Numbered from the stretch's first letter, positions 1 to 9,425 are shown. The stretch is DNA of 64,000 bases from Leptolinea sp. (GCA_012798535.1 JAAZMZ010000063.1:1-64000); one strand, 5' to 3'. Notes: generated from the sequence alone by a model not told the origin. Translations and numbers: made by a program.

Positions 1-771
1 ACTTCCGGCAATCGCCTTTTGTTCGTTCGTCGGAGAACCCAAAATCAGTGTGCGGGTCAAATCCGAGGCATACCCCTGAAAACTGGCTCCCCAGTCCACC
101 ACCACCAGATCACCCTGCTCGAGTTTTCTCTCCGAAGGAACGGCGTGTGGATTGGCACTGTTCGGGCCGCTGGAAAAAATCACCTGAAACGGTAATTCCG
201 GATCCGAACCACATTCAAGTAAGAGTGCAGTCAACCGGTTAGCCAGTTCATGTTCCGTTTTTCCCACCTGAATTTCCGGCAGCAGTCGATTAAAAGCCTG
301 TTGGGCAATGATCGCAGCCTTTCGCATGAACTCCACTTCCCGTGGATCTTTATTCAACCGTAGCGTATCAAAGACTGGTGAGCCATCCATTAGATTCAAT
401 TGTGGAGCTGTAGCCTTCACATATTCCATTTCCAAAAAGCGCAGCCGGGTGGATTCCACGGCGAACCTCTTTCCGTTGAGATTAAGACCGCGCAGAGCGT
501 TCTTGAAAATGGACCCTCTCTCAGCCGGATTATCGCCAAAGAAATGGGCAGAAAATTCTACCGGACAGGCATCGAGCTTGGCTTTCTCCAATTCAGGAAG
601 GATCAAAATTGGCTTTTCATCGGGGATGACGAACAAAACCACAGGCCTCTCCATGAGATGAAAAGACAGCCCGGTCAGGTAGGTCATCGAAGCTCCGGGA
701 TTTAATATGGCCCCATCGAATCCATTCTCTTTTATCGCATTGAGCAATTTTGCCAATCTTGCAGAAAACAT
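1..771 (-). CDS. Xaa-Pro aminopeptidase-like M24 peptidase (partial, C-terminus outside window)
   Basis: The ATG is at 771 and the frame stays open to the left edge, so 257 codons are visible and the C-terminal end is missing. The first ~125 residues look like the creatinase/prolidase N-terminal domain. The catalytic domain then begins and shows a substrate-pocket stretch (SSGPNSANPHAVPSE) and the first two metal ligands in VVVDWG and ASDLTRT, as in M24B aminopeptidases and dipeptidases. The remaining His/Glu ligands would lie off the window. The gene starts 27 nt after the sugar-kinase stop on the same strand, so the two are probably cotranscribed. Members of this family cleave X-Pro bonds in the cytoplasm; whether this one is an aminopeptidase or a dipeptidase cannot be decided here. 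Confidence 0.88.
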   Translation of the reverse strand, partial: MFSARLAKLLNAIKENGFDGAILNPGASMTYLTGLSFHLMERPVVLFVIPDEKPILILPELEKAKLDACPVEFSAHFFGDNPAERGSIFKNALRGLNLNGKRFAVESTRLRFLEMEYVKATAPQLNLMDGSPVFDTLRLNKDPREVEFMRKAAIIAQQAFNRLLPEIQVGKTEHELANRLTALLLECGSDPELPFQVIFSSGPNSANPHAVPSERKLEQGDLVVVDWGASFQGYASDLTRTLILGSPTNEQKAIAGS

Positions 772-798
772 TTTCCAGTACCTCCAATGATCAGCGAT

Positions 799-1830
799 TC
801 ATAGAATCTTCGATTTTTCCCGTAGAATTTCAAGGCGCGCGTTGACTAGTTCCGGTAAAGCTTCCATTGGATAGAAAGGTCCTACCCCCTGGATTTTGAA
901 AGATGCCGAGACTGAACCCATCAATGCGGCTTCAAATGGATCATATTTCAAACGCAGGCCAGCCAGGAACCCACCGCAAAACGCATCACCCACTCCAGTC
1001 GGATCGATCACAGAGGCAGGATAGGCGGGAATCACACGATAAGTGCGGCTGACCTGTTCATATAATAAGACACCCTGAGCTCCTCGTTTAATGATCACAA
1101 ATTCGCATCCGTAAGCGGCCAGTGCCGCGGCAATCTCTTTCAGGTCGCGCGTGCGTCCTTCGAAAAGGGACAGGGCTTCCTCTTCTGATGGCAGAAACGC
1201 CGTGATGCCGGCAATCACCTGGGGAATATCATCCCAGAATGCCTTATTCATATACCCTGGTGATGGATCAACTGTGATTGTCTGGATCTGCCCCTGTCGT
1301 AGATTCCCCGGCATAAGTGAATGTGTCAAAAAATCGGTAGGACAAAAATGAACTGCCGTGGCATCCATATACTCATCCGGAACATCCGCGGATCGCAGGG
1401 TGAATTTTCCCGGCCGGTTTCGGGAATCCAATTGGATCTCTCTTGGAACATATCCCAATAACTCATATGGCAGCGGCGCCTCTAACCTTAAAAATATCGA
1501 AACCGGTGCGCTTTTATCCGGGTTGCCATCCTGGTCATACGCGGCAAAATGACGAACATCCATCGGTTCATCTGTTATACGGATCCCATGGGTATCTATC
1601 CCTTTTAACGACAGGCTCTCAAGCCATTCTATCGGGTAGTCATTACCTGCTGTCGCCAGGATGCCTGCCGATGTATCCCACATCCCTAATCCGCCGGCAG
1701 AGTACAACGCGCTCCCGCCTAGCTGGTCTACGCGAATTCTCCCATCAGTCGTGATAATGGTGGATCGGGTAAGCAATCCGGATATCAAATACCGGATCAC
1801 CGGCTTGCTCTGTTCATTTCTGGCAGACAT
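799..1830 (-). CDS. PfkB-family carbohydrate/nucleoside kinase
   Basis: 343 residues with the ribokinase/PfkB fold. The C-terminal PfkB signature DPTGVGDAFCGGF begins at residue 276, and the catalytic base is Asp282 in GVGD. The N-terminal GGSALYSAGGLGMWD segment occupies the place of the substrate-binding glycine pair, and the anion-hole and ATP-binding residues of the second half are present. These enzymes phosphorylate a sugar, sugar acid or nucleoside with ATP; the substrate cannot be read from the sequence. A hairpin terminator of the upstream gene lies before it (1871-1903), so it probably has its own promoter. An M24 peptidase follows 27 nt downstream. Confidence 0.88.
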   Translation of the reverse strand: MSARNEQSKPVIRYLISGLLTRSTIITTDGRIRVDQLGGSALYSAGGLGMWDTSAGILATAGNDYPIEWLESLSLKGIDTHGIRITDEPMDVRHFAAYDQDGNPDKSAPVSIFLRLEAPLPYELLGYVPREIQLDSRNRPGKFTLRSADVPDEYMDATAVHFCPTDFLTHSLMPGNLRQGQIQTITVDPSPGYMNKAFWDDIPQVIAGITAFLPSEEEALSLFEGRTRDLKEIAAALAAYGCEFVIIKRGAQGVLLYEQVSRTYRVIPAYPASVIDPTGVGDAFCGGFLAGLRLKYDPFEAALMGSVSASFKIQGVGPFYPMEALPELVNARLEILREKSKIL

Positions 1831-1870
1831 GGGGTGATTTTACCCGCAAATCGAATAACTAAATCTTTTA

Positions 1871-1903
1871 AAAAAAAATCAATCCGGCAAATTTCGCCGG
1901 ATT
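1871..1903 (-). terminator. Rho-independent terminator
   Basis: Arms AATCCGGC (1881-1888) and GCCGGATT (1896-1903) form an 8-bp stem with a 7-nt loop. Read on the minus strand the stem is followed by a run of T (A-run at about 1870-1878 on the plus strand). It sits just after the stop of the small membrane protein gene at 1924. Confidence 0.8.
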
Positions 1904-1923
1904 GTTGGGAATGCAGAAATTTC

Positions 1924-2121
1924 TCAAGGCCGTGCAATCAGGTCAGCCAGCATCTTTAACACACCCAGAACACCCATACCAACTTTAACGCCATCACCTG
2001 CCGAGAGTCTTGGAACGGTCTCATTCTTTTCCGCCCGTTGCAGAATGATCAAAGAAGCCACCAGACCGGTAACAGCGCCAATACTTGTCCCAATTAACAA
2101 TGTCTTCGTTTTCCAGTTCAT
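1924..2121 (-). CDS. Small membrane protein, unknown function
   Basis: 65 residues. One hydrophobic helix near residues 6-27 (LLIGTSIGAVTGLVASLIIL) is followed by a charged stretch and an amphipathic C-terminal segment. The arrangement resembles YtxH-like small membrane proteins, but I do not recognise a family. The gene follows the 149-residue membrane protein gene by 25 nt and ends at a terminator, so the two probably form one transcript. Its function is unknown. Confidence 0.6.
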   Translation of the reverse strand: MNWKTKTLLIGTSIGAVTGLVASLIILQRAEKNETVPRLSAGDGVKVGMGVLGVLKMLADLIARP

Positions 2122-2146
2122 AAACGATTGTCCTTATCTTGAAAGT

Positions 2147-2596
2147 TCAATCTCTGTAACCACCCGCAAGCAGGTAACGCAATGCCAGCCAGAATCGGTT
2201 TGCAGCAGATTTATAGGCGTGGGCTGTGATGACCGGTCTCGCGCTTTTATCCGCGGCAGATTTGATGCGATCCATGATCATCTGCGCATAATACTGAACG
2301 ATCATAGCGTAGTCTGGCAGCACGCTTTTTAACCGCGATACGAGAAAAACCAGTCCGGTGAGAAGGACAAACAGGAATATACCTGCTACGAAGATGGGCA
2401 GGATCAGCCAGATGGTGGCGACCTGACTCCATCGAACACTGGCTTCTGTTCCGCCTTGCAATGAGAATGCCGCCAGTAAACCGAGCGCGAACATGGCAAT
2501 GGCACCAAAACCGATTGGCAGCCAGATTTGCCAGATCACATCATGTTTATGTTGTGCCAGATAATTCTGATGGTCCGTTTTTTCACCCATACGCAA
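2147..2596 (-). CDS. Hypothetical two-helix membrane protein
   Basis: 149 residues with two strong transmembrane segments at about residues 26-47 and 62-86, followed by a cytosolic-looking C-terminal half rich in Tyr, Met and Arg. The first codons contain two ATGs (2596 and 2590). No enzyme motif is visible. The next gene on the same strand is a 65-residue membrane protein 25 nt away, suggesting a small membrane-associated pair. Not recognised. Confidence 0.6.
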   Translation of the reverse strand: MRMGEKTDHQNYLAQHKHDVIWQIWLPIGFGAIAMFALGLLAAFSLQGGTEASVRWSQVATIWLILPIFVAGIFLFVLLTGLVFLVSRLKSVLPDYAMIVQYYAQMIMDRIKSAADKSARPVITAHAYKSAANRFWLALRYLLAGGYRD

Positions 2597-2622
2597 ATTC
2601 TAGCATGAAACAGTCATGACAG

Positions 2623-3777
2623 TTAACTGGCTTTAAACGCCGTTACAGCATTCAATACCTGTTCCATCTCGATCTCACCCATGTCATAAAACAACGGCAA
2701 ACGGATCAATCTGTCGCTGACAGATTCGGTCACGGGCATGTCTCCCGGTCTGCCACCATATTCCCTGCCTTTTTCGGATAGATGCAATGGCAGGTAGTGG
2801 AAAACGGTGTTCACTCCTGATCTTTTTAGATGATCAATAAGTGCTGAACGCCTTTCCAGGTCGGGAAGAAGCAGGTAATAAATATGCCAGGATGGATCCA
2901 CACCTTCCGGTACGACCGGTTGAACAACGCCGTTGGCCTTCGCCCAATCAGCCAGTTCTGCCGCATACGTCTGCCAGATCCATTTGCGTTTCGCCTGAAT
3001 CTCCTCCCAGACTTCCAATTGCGCGTACAGAAAAGCCGCCAGGATATCTGATAAAAGGTAACTTGATCCGATGGAAACCCAGGTATATTTATCCACCTGC
3101 CCCCGGAAGAAACGACTGCGGTTTGTGCCCTTTTCCCGGATGATCTCAGCTTTCTCGATCAAAGCGGGATCGTTGATCAATATAGCGCCACCTTCACCAC
3201 AGGTGAAATTCTTGGTCTCATGGAAGCTCTGAGTTGCCAGGCTGCCAATCGTTCCCAACCAACGGTTCTTATACTTGCCAAACAAACCGTGTGCATTATC
3301 TTCAACCACCGGGATCTTATGCCGGTTGGCAATAGCCATGATGGTATCCATTTCACAGGCAATCCCGGCATAATGCACCGGAACGATAGCCCGCGTACGG
3401 GGGGTGATCAGTTCTTCCAGTTTTGTCTCATCCATATTCAGAGTGTCAGGCCGGATATCGATAAAAACAGGCCGCGCACCGCGAATTACAAAAGCATTTA
3501 CCGTGGAAACAAATGTGAAGTCTGGAATTATGACCTCATCACCGGGTTTGATATCCAGTAGAAAGGCAGTCATTTCCAGGGCATGTGAACAGGAAGGCGT
3601 TGTTAATGCTTTAGGAACGCCCAGTTGTTTTTCCAAAAGAGCATGACAGAGTTTAGAGTATTTACCATCGCCGGAAATGTGTGATTCTTTAATCGAATCA
3701 GCCATATAGGTGAATTCGTTGCCGACGATGCAGGGCTTATTGAAATCTACTTTGGTCTCAGTCATAAACTTACCCAT
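2623..3777 (-). CDS. rffA: dTDP-4-amino-4,6-dideoxygalactose transaminase (RffA/WecE-like)
   Basis: 384 residues, PLP-dependent DegT/DnrJ/EryC1/StrS sugar aminotransferase. The PLP lysine lies in SFHETKNFTCGEGG (Lys189), and the VVEDNAHGLFGKY cofactor loop and the VPVHYAG segment are typical of RffA. The known reaction is glutamate-dependent amination of dTDP-4-keto-6-deoxy-glucose to dTDP-4-amino-4,6-dideoxygalactose. I chose the ATG at 3777, which overlaps the methyltransferase stop by one base; a TTG at 3780 and an ATG at 3762-3765 are alternatives. It is the last gene of a five-gene polysaccharide operon, so the product probably goes into a cell-surface glycan. Confidence 0.88.
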   Translation of the reverse strand: MGKFMTETKVDFNKPCIVGNEFTYMADSIKESHISGDGKYSKLCHALLEKQLGVPKALTTPSCSHALEMTAFLLDIKPGDEVIIPDFTFVSTVNAFVIRGARPVFIDIRPDTLNMDETKLEELITPRTRAIVPVHYAGIACEMDTIMAIANRHKIPVVEDNAHGLFGKYKNRWLGTIGSLATQSFHETKNFTCGEGGAILINDPALIEKAEIIREKGTNRSRFFRGQVDKYTWVSIGSSYLLSDILAAFLYAQLEVWEEIQAKRKWIWQTYAAELADWAKANGVVQPVVPEGVDPSWHIYYLLLPDLERRSALIDHLKRSGVNTVFHYLPLHLSEKGREYGGRPGDMPVTESVSDRLIRLPLFYDMGEIEMEQVLNAVTAFKAS

Positions 3778-4418
3778 CAATCCAGTTTCTTCCGCACAAT
3801 TACCGTGAAATCATACAGATCATAATCGTGCAGAATGGCAACATTCCGTGAGAATTGGCGTTTACAGACATCGAAGATATACCCGGGATCGGCATAATAC
3901 AGATCCGGACGCATGTGATCGGCATCAGAATATTTTGTCAGCAGGTTGAAGCTGAAACCGCGGTCGGTCAGTTCGTTCATCCGGGTAATGGTCCTGACGA
4001 CATACTCCGTCCAGGTCTGATAATCCGTATCCAGTTTGATATTAAAAATTCCACTGGCAACCGCATAGTCGCAGACCGGCAGCCCGGCATCCTGGCTGTA
4101 AAACTCCACAGACGAATTTCCGGAATGCAATTCCAGACCTTTTATTACCATTTCATCCACAATATCAAAGCCTACATAGCGCACCGGTTTCATGTTCTGA
4201 GAAACCAGGTAGTCATAAAAAGAACCAAAACCGCTGCCATAATCCAGAATGGAAAAAGGTCTATCCGGCCGGTCAATGATCTTCGCCAGTTGGAGAAACC
4301 GCGTATCCTGCGCGCCGTTCGAATTCCAATCGACACCCCGAGGAGTGGTGCCGAATTGCTTCAATTTCCCGGCAAAATAATCCTGGATTTGATCCATATC
4401 GATCGATTTTTTAGCCAT
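3777..4418 (-). CDS. Class I SAM-dependent methyltransferase
   Basis: About 213 residues. The SAM-binding motif I is SILDYGSGFGSFYDYL (residues ~58-73), followed by an acidic motif-II segment YVGFDIVDEM. Start chosen at ATG 4418, preceded by GAGG; a TTG at 4421 is one codon earlier. The gene is sandwiched between wbqC and rffA with very short spacing, so a sugar or glycan-precursor methylation is likely, but the acceptor is unknown. Confidence 0.8.
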   Translation of the reverse strand: MAKKSIDMDQIQDYFAGKLKQFGTTPRGVDWNSNGAQDTRFLQLAKIIDRPDRPFSILDYGSGFGSFYDYLVSQNMKPVRYVGFDIVDEMVIKGLELHSGNSSVEFYSQDAGLPVCDYAVASGIFNIKLDTDYQTWTEYVVRTITRMNELTDRGFSFNLLTKYSDADHMRPDLYYADPGYIFDVCKRQFSRNVAILHDYDLYDFTVIVRKKLD

Positions 4419-4426
4419 CAATACCT

Positions 4427-5119
4427 CTAGCGGTGGAATGTGTTCAATATTTCAGGCCCCATCATGAACAGAGTATCCAGAATGGACACCTGCGGATCAT
4501 AGGGCGGGTACATCTGGGAATATTCCGGATAATCATACTGCATGTATTCCAGAGTAATTCCGGCCTCTGAAAATTTCTCGGCTTCGATGTAATCTCTGGC
4601 TGATGGGCCTGAAATATAATGCGTCGCTCCTACTTTCTTTAAAATAGAAAGCAGTCTATCGGTTTTCGTGCCTTCCACTCCGGCGATCTCAGACGAACGC
4701 AGGAAACGGGTTTGGTCGATGCCGATGGTTCTTGCCAGTTGAATGGTGGTTTCAATCGTGAAGTCTGCGAGCATGTCAGGTTTCCGCGAATAGAAATCTT
4801 CAACCATACCGGCATATTTTGAAAAATACGGCGCTTTGCCATAGGCAAGCCGGATGGAGTTCCAATGTTCCATTGTCCACGGCCTATCCCACACAATCTT
4901 TATCTGGTTGATGGGGATGTGTTCTGTTTGCGCTCCACGGTTGTAGACAGGAATGGATAACCAGATCGGACCGCTGGCAGTTTTGATCCGGTTTCGATTT
5001 CTCCAGCCGCGTTTATCGTATTGAACATCATCATAAAATACAAACAGATCAGATCGAAGGATCTGATCGAAATAACCTCGCCAGGGAATATAGGAAGGCT
5101 GGAGTATAACGACTTTCAC
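4427..5119 (-). CDS. WbqC-family protein
   Basis: 230 residues matching the WbqC-like family: N-terminal VVILQPSYIPWRGYFDQI, FVFYDDVQYDKRGWRNRN, and the C-terminal YPEYSQMYPPYDPQVSILD block. WbqC proteins occur in O-antigen and other surface-glycan clusters and are thought to help make or attach unusual N-acyl amino sugars; the reaction is not settled. It overlaps the GT2 gene by 4 nt and is followed 8 nt later by a methyltransferase and an RffA-like aminotransferase, which fits amino-sugar modification. Confidence 0.87.
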   Translation of the reverse strand: MKVVILQPSYIPWRGYFDQILRSDLFVFYDDVQYDKRGWRNRNRIKTASGPIWLSIPVYNRGAQTEHIPINQIKIVWDRPWTMEHWNSIRLAYGKAPYFSKYAGMVEDFYSRKPDMLADFTIETTIQLARTIGIDQTRFLRSSEIAGVEGTKTDRLLSILKKVGATHYISGPSARDYIEAEKFSEAGITLEYMQYDYPEYSQMYPPYDPQVSILDTLFMMGPEILNTFHR

Positions 5120-6066
5120 ACGGATTCTTCCTTATTCTCTCGAATTTGTTCGGCAATAACGTAGATCGGGCGCTCCATACTGCGATCAAAGATCCGCGCC
5201 AGGTATTCGCCGAAAATGCCCAGTGCGAAGAGTTGTGTTCCTGAAAATATCGCAATGATCGAAGCCAGGAACGGGAAACCGGGAACACTTCCGGCGACGA
5301 AATATTGAGCCAGTACAACGATCAAGATGATCAATCCAAACACGGTTGAGACAAATCCCAACCAGTTGGTTATGCGCAATGGCACAGTGCTGAAACCAGT
5401 GAGAATCAACAGGGCTTGAGAAGCCAGTTTGGAAAAATTGTAGTTGGATTCCCCTGTCTGACGCGGTGTTTCTTCCACCTGCACGGTCGTAAACCGGGTG
5501 GTACCCCACGATAAGAGGACATCCAAAATCACGGTGGGGCTTTGAAACTGGTCAGAGGCCCGCCGGATATCTGCTCTGAAAGCCCGAAAGGAACCAATAT
5601 CCCGGATGGTGGGAATCCCCATGACCAGCGCCAGAATCCGTTTGGTTAATCGAGAGAAGGCATTGCGCCACCATGAATGTGGTAATTTCACAGGCACTCC
5701 ATACACAACATCGAATCCCTGTTGAAGCGGTTCCAGCAATTTGTAGATCTCTTTCGGTGGGTGCTGCAAATCATCATCCATGGTGACAATAATTTCATGG
5801 GCTGCCAATCGCATCCCACAGACCAGCGCGTTGTGCTGGCCATAATTGCGCATCAGGTTAACCCCGCGCACCCATGCATATTCCCTGCCCAGCACCTGGA
5901 TCATCTCCCAACTGTTATCTTTTGAGCCATCATTGATAAGTATGACTTCGAAATGATCTGCCAGCGTAGGCAACTCTTTCGCGAGCTGGGAGATCAGATC
6001 ACGCAGGGTACTGGCACTGTTATAAACAGGAACAACAACTGAGATACCGGGTTTTTGAGACATCAT
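5116..6066 (-). CDS. Family 2 glycosyltransferase with C-terminal membrane helices (GtrB/DPM-like)
   Basis: 316 residues. The GT-A domain fills residues ~8-230: ISVVVPVYNSASTL at the nucleotide site, a DDDLQHPP motif supplying the metal-binding acidic residues, and a QTGESNYNF segment. Two transmembrane helices follow at about 232-260 and 268-292. This is the layout of polyprenyl-phosphate sugar transferases such as GtrB and ArnC, which load a sugar on undecaprenyl phosphate at the cytoplasmic face. It overlaps its neighbours by 4 nt on both sides; the adjacent multi-spanning protein could use the lipid-linked sugar. Confidence 0.87.
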   Translation of the reverse strand: MMSQKPGISVVVPVYNSASTLRDLISQLAKELPTLADHFEVILINDGSKDNSWEMIQVLGREYAWVRGVNLMRNYGQHNALVCGMRLAAHEIIVTMDDDLQHPPKEIYKLLEPLQQGFDVVYGVPVKLPHSWWRNAFSRLTKRILALVMGIPTIRDIGSFRAFRADIRRASDQFQSPTVILDVLLSWGTTRFTTVQVEETPRQTGESNYNFSKLASQALLILTGFSTVPLRITNWLGFVSTVFGLIILIVVLAQYFVAGSVPGFPFLASIIAIFSGTQLFALGIFGEYLARIFDRSMERPIYVIAEQIRENKEESV

Positions 6067-8117
6067 TTTCCTTCAGTATCCAATGGTTTTCCACATCCGA
6101 CATAATCGTTCATATAGCTTACCTTATCCAATCCTTTTTCAGATCTGGTAGTTTTGGAAATACGCTCCCAGACAGAACATAGAGCCGGACGCAGGGATGG
6201 ATTTGTGGCATAGGCGTTCTCGGTTAACTCGGTTGCTCGTTTCCAGTTCTCGGTCTGTCCATAGGCTTCAATAAAGAGCGGCCATTCTGTCGGAGTGTTG
6301 GGCAGTAATCCTTTACCTAGAGCTTCATCACCCAGGCGGGCAGCCTCCTGCCAGTCACCCACCTGACGGGCAAGATCAGCCTTCTGGTAATAATAACACC
6401 ATGTATGCTGTGGTTCCGGGGCATATTGAGGCGGCGGATTAACCGGATTTTCCGGATTGGCAAGTATCTGTGACAGGTTGGAAATAGGGATAGCCGGTTC
6501 CATGCGATAAGGCAGATTGGGAATCGAGTCTTTATTGGTGTACACAGAATCCATCACCTTCAGACAACCATCTGTTGGCAGATATAAAGCCAACGAATTC
6601 GAGGTGTTTCCCTTGAATGTCATGGCTCTGTATGTCTGCTCAACAGGCAGGCCGGGTTCAGCGGAAGGCAGGCTGTTCTTCAATCGAACAGACAAATAAT
6701 TCAACATATACGGCATTGCACGACCCTGAAAATCGGGGGCGTACATCCAATTGATCGGTGCTGTCAACGAGTTATCACTGTAATAGCGGAATGGAAATTC
6801 GTGGGTCAACAACAGGGTGTTTGGCTTCAATCCGGGAACGCGCCAGCTCAACTGCCAGAAGAAATCGCGCGATAATTCCCATTCGCGGCGGTATGTGTTG
6901 GCATTGTAAAACTGCCAGCCTACCGCCAGACTGATCAGGATGGAAAAAAGAACAACCTTCTGCCTAAAGGTGCGGATGAAGATTTCAAACAGACCGGTCA
7001 GCAACAATACTGAACCGGTCATCAACGCCAGAGTGAAGCGGTCCCAGGGAAAATTCAGAGTGAGAGGTAAGTTGGCAATCCAGAATGGAATTCCACCGGC
7101 CAACAGATTCAAACAGCCCAGGATTACGGCACTCCAACCCCATCTCTCGGGATGTTTTTTTTCTTCGTCTGTTTCTTTCCCGGAAATCTGGACCTGAAGT
7201 AAATAGAAAAAAGCCAGGCCAAAGGAAGCCAGAACGATGACCCAGAACAGGCGGGTAGTCAATATCTGGATTTCAAGAGCGTTTGGCGGATTGAAAATCT
7301 GATTCCAGGCCAACCAGCCGCCGATGATCACATTCGAACCCAGAGTTTTCAATAATCCGGCGATGGTTGCCTGAGGTGTGACAGCCAGCGATTCCATGGC
7401 GGAGATTTGATACGTGTTGGATTGGAACAATAAGGCACGCCATACGCTGAACAGGCCAAGAACAAGCAGATATGGCAGCCACTGTAATATTGACTTCCCA
7501 ATCCGCTTTTTCCATTCTGAAATGGATTCACCCAGAATCCACCATATCAACAATGGGCGTATAAGTTCAAGGCCAAAAAAATACTCGGTGGAAAACAGAT
7601 TGAACGCCGAGAGTACCAGGGCGGCCAGGGTCCCGGGCCAGAAGGGAATTTTTCTACGTAGAACAGCCAGCATCAATGCAAGCGAACCCAGAAAAGCCGC
7701 TAAGATGATGAATGCTTCACTGTAAATGACAGAGATCCACTGCTGGCTGAAGCCTGGATACACCAGGAATAGCAGGGATGCGCCTAATGCCTGCCGGGGT
7801 CGCTCTGGCCACAACAAACGAAACACCTTCCAGAATAGCAGTGTTGCCAGCCAGCGCCATACCAGAGCGAAAACCTGCCAGACAACAGGATTTGTACCCA
7901 GTGTCGGAAGATTTACTGAGTAAAGCAGTGCCAGGAACGGGCGGTCATGAGAAAACACATCGGCAAAACCCGCAGCTCCCAGGGTTTTTGCAAACCAGAT
8001 ATACGGCCAGTCATCCCAGTAGAAACCCAGCCAGGGGATGAGTAAACCGTAAGTCAGGATACAGAAAAATAACAGCGCGAACGGAATTGTCCGTTCAGAA
8101 AGGAATGCTTTCTTCAT
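6063..8117 (-). CDS. Multi-spanning membrane protein, probable GT-C-type glycosyltransferase
   Basis: 684 residues with about ten to twelve hydrophobic segments in the first 410 residues. The acidic loop WDDWPYIWF (residues ~34-42) follows the first helix, where GT-C glycosyltransferases carry their catalytic Asp pair. The C-terminal third is soluble and ends in helix pairs resembling TPR units (residues ~580-670). No specific family is recognised. It is the first gene of the glycan operon and overlaps the GT2 gene by 4 nt, consistent with transfer of a polyprenyl-linked sugar outside the membrane. Role inferred from context. Confidence 0.7.
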   Translation of the reverse strand: MKKAFLSERTIPFALLFFCILTYGLLIPWLGFYWDDWPYIWFAKTLGAAGFADVFSHDRPFLALLYSVNLPTLGTNPVVWQVFALVWRWLATLLFWKVFRLLWPERPRQALGASLLFLVYPGFSQQWISVIYSEAFIILAAFLGSLALMLAVLRRKIPFWPGTLAALVLSAFNLFSTEYFFGLELIRPLLIWWILGESISEWKKRIGKSILQWLPYLLVLGLFSVWRALLFQSNTYQISAMESLAVTPQATIAGLLKTLGSNVIIGGWLAWNQIFNPPNALEIQILTTRLFWVIVLASFGLAFFYLLQVQISGKETDEEKKHPERWGWSAVILGCLNLLAGGIPFWIANLPLTLNFPWDRFTLALMTGSVLLLTGLFEIFIRTFRQKVVLFSILISLAVGWQFYNANTYRREWELSRDFFWQLSWRVPGLKPNTLLLTHEFPFRYYSDNSLTAPINWMYAPDFQGRAMPYMLNYLSVRLKNSLPSAEPGLPVEQTYRAMTFKGNTSNSLALYLPTDGCLKVMDSVYTNKDSIPNLPYRMEPAIPISNLSQILANPENPVNPPPQYAPEPQHTWCYYYQKADLARQVGDWQEAARLGDEALGKGLLPNTPTEWPLFIEAYGQTENWKRATELTENAYATNPSLRPALCSVWERISKTTRSEKGLDKVSYMNDYVGCGKPLDTEGK

Positions 8118-8207
8118 GAAGAATGTTCTTCTTCCCGGTCAGAGGATGACCCGGATGAGGAAGTAGTATAGTGCGGAAATGATCATTTGCCAAGAAATGA
8201 CTGCCAT

Positions 8208-8762
8208 TCATTTTATGGCTGGAAAGAAATGAAATATACCGGCACCGCCATACGCGAAGAGCATCATTTTGATGATATTTCCACAGCAGGCACCGATTAA
8301 AAACTTCCAGATCGGCATTTTTAACGCACCGGCAGAAACACCGACCAGATCAAAGGCAGGATTGGGAATAATCGCCAGTCCCAGAATGACCCAGACACCA
8401 TATTTCGTGATCCAACGTTCAACAGTAAAATGCCACCGGGTCTTTTGAACCAATTCACGACCGGAGAATCCGACCATATAACCGCTTATCTCCCCCAGCC
8501 CTGCTCCCAATCCGGCAGCGACAGCCACCCAGAAGGGATCGAATACGGCTCCCATCGCCGTTGTGAACATCAATCCAGGCAGAGGAATCAAAACAGTTGC
8601 GTTTGAGAGCATAGCGATGAGGAATACCCCCGGATACCCCAGAGTCCCAAATTTTTGGATATCCTGGCGATAGTATAGAAGAACGGCAGTAATCGCTATG
8701 GCGCTGATCAGTATGAAGATGCTGATCAACCGTTGTTTTGTTATTTCTTTCATGTGCAACAT
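8208..8762 (-). CDS. VTT/DedA-like membrane protein
   Basis: 184 residues with a first helix at ~10-28 and a VTT (SNARE-associated) core containing FLIAMLSNATVLIPLPGL, GLGAGLGEISGYMVGFSGR and the C-terminal NPAFDLVGVSAGALKMP segment. Relatives are DedA/TVP38 proteins, several of which act as lipid scramblases or flippases. It lies 24 nt downstream of the uridine-kinase gene on the same strand, probably in one transcript, with no obvious functional link. Confidence 0.82.
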   Translation of the reverse strand: MLHMKEITKQRLISIFILISAIAITAVLLYYRQDIQKFGTLGYPGVFLIAMLSNATVLIPLPGLMFTTAMGAVFDPFWVAVAAGLGAGLGEISGYMVGFSGRELVQKTRWHFTVERWITKYGVWVILGLAIIPNPAFDLVGVSAGALKMPIWKFLIGACCGNIIKMMLFAYGGAGIFHFFPAIK

Positions 8763-8786
8763 GAACTATTTACCTGCAATCTATGA

Positions 8787-9425
8787 TTAGTTTTGTTCCG
8801 TTTTCAGCATCAACTCTATTCGGGCTATTACCATATCCATGGCCGCCTCGTTCAGGCCACCTTCCGGGATGATCACATCGGCATACCGTTTGGATGGTTC
8901 GACAAATTCAAGGTGCATCGGCCGGACCGTAGAGAGATACTGGGTGATGACCGATTCCATGGTTCTACCTCTCTCCGCGATATCACGCTGAAGGCGGCGA
9001 ATGAATCGGATGTCAGGATCTGTGTCAACAAAAATTTTCACATTAAATAGTTCTCGTAGATCCGCTTCGGTGAAGATCAATATGCCTTCCACCAGAATTA
9101 CTCGGCTGGGTTTAACTTCAATAAATTGATTGGTTCGGGTATGCGTGGTGAAGTCATAAACCGGCAGGTTCACCGGTTTCCAATCCTGCAGATCGCGAAT
9201 ATGTTGCATCATCAATTCCGAATCCAGTGAATCAGGGTGATCGAAATTAATCTCCATCCGGCGAATAGGCGGAAGATGCCGCAGGTCTTTATAGTAAGCG
9301 TCATGTGGAATATAAGCAATTCTTGAACGCCCCACTTTGTTGAGAATCACACTGGCAACCGTTGTTTTTCCCGAGCCGGTACCGCCGGCAATTCCAATGA
9401 CAAGTGGTTTTCCATGTGAACTCAT
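8787..9425 (-). CDS. udk: Uridine kinase
   Basis: 212 residues, the usual length for Udk. The P-loop GIAGGTGSGKTT is at residues ~11-22; PHDAYYKDL and NFDHPDSLD are substrate-pocket motifs, and VILVEGILIF is Walker-B-like. It phosphorylates uridine or cytidine with ATP or GTP in pyrimidine salvage. The gene is divergent from the sensor kinase at 9529; about 100 bp separate the two starts. Confidence 0.93.
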   Translation of the reverse strand: MSSHGKPLVIGIAGGTGSGKTTVASVILNKVGRSRIAYIPHDAYYKDLRHLPPIRRMEINFDHPDSLDSELMMQHIRDLQDWKPVNLPVYDFTTHTRTNQFIEVKPSRVILVEGILIFTEADLRELFNVKIFVDTDPDIRFIRRLQRDIAERGRTMESVITQYLSTVRPMHLEFVEPSKRYADVIIPEGGLNEAAMDMVIARIELMLKTEQN

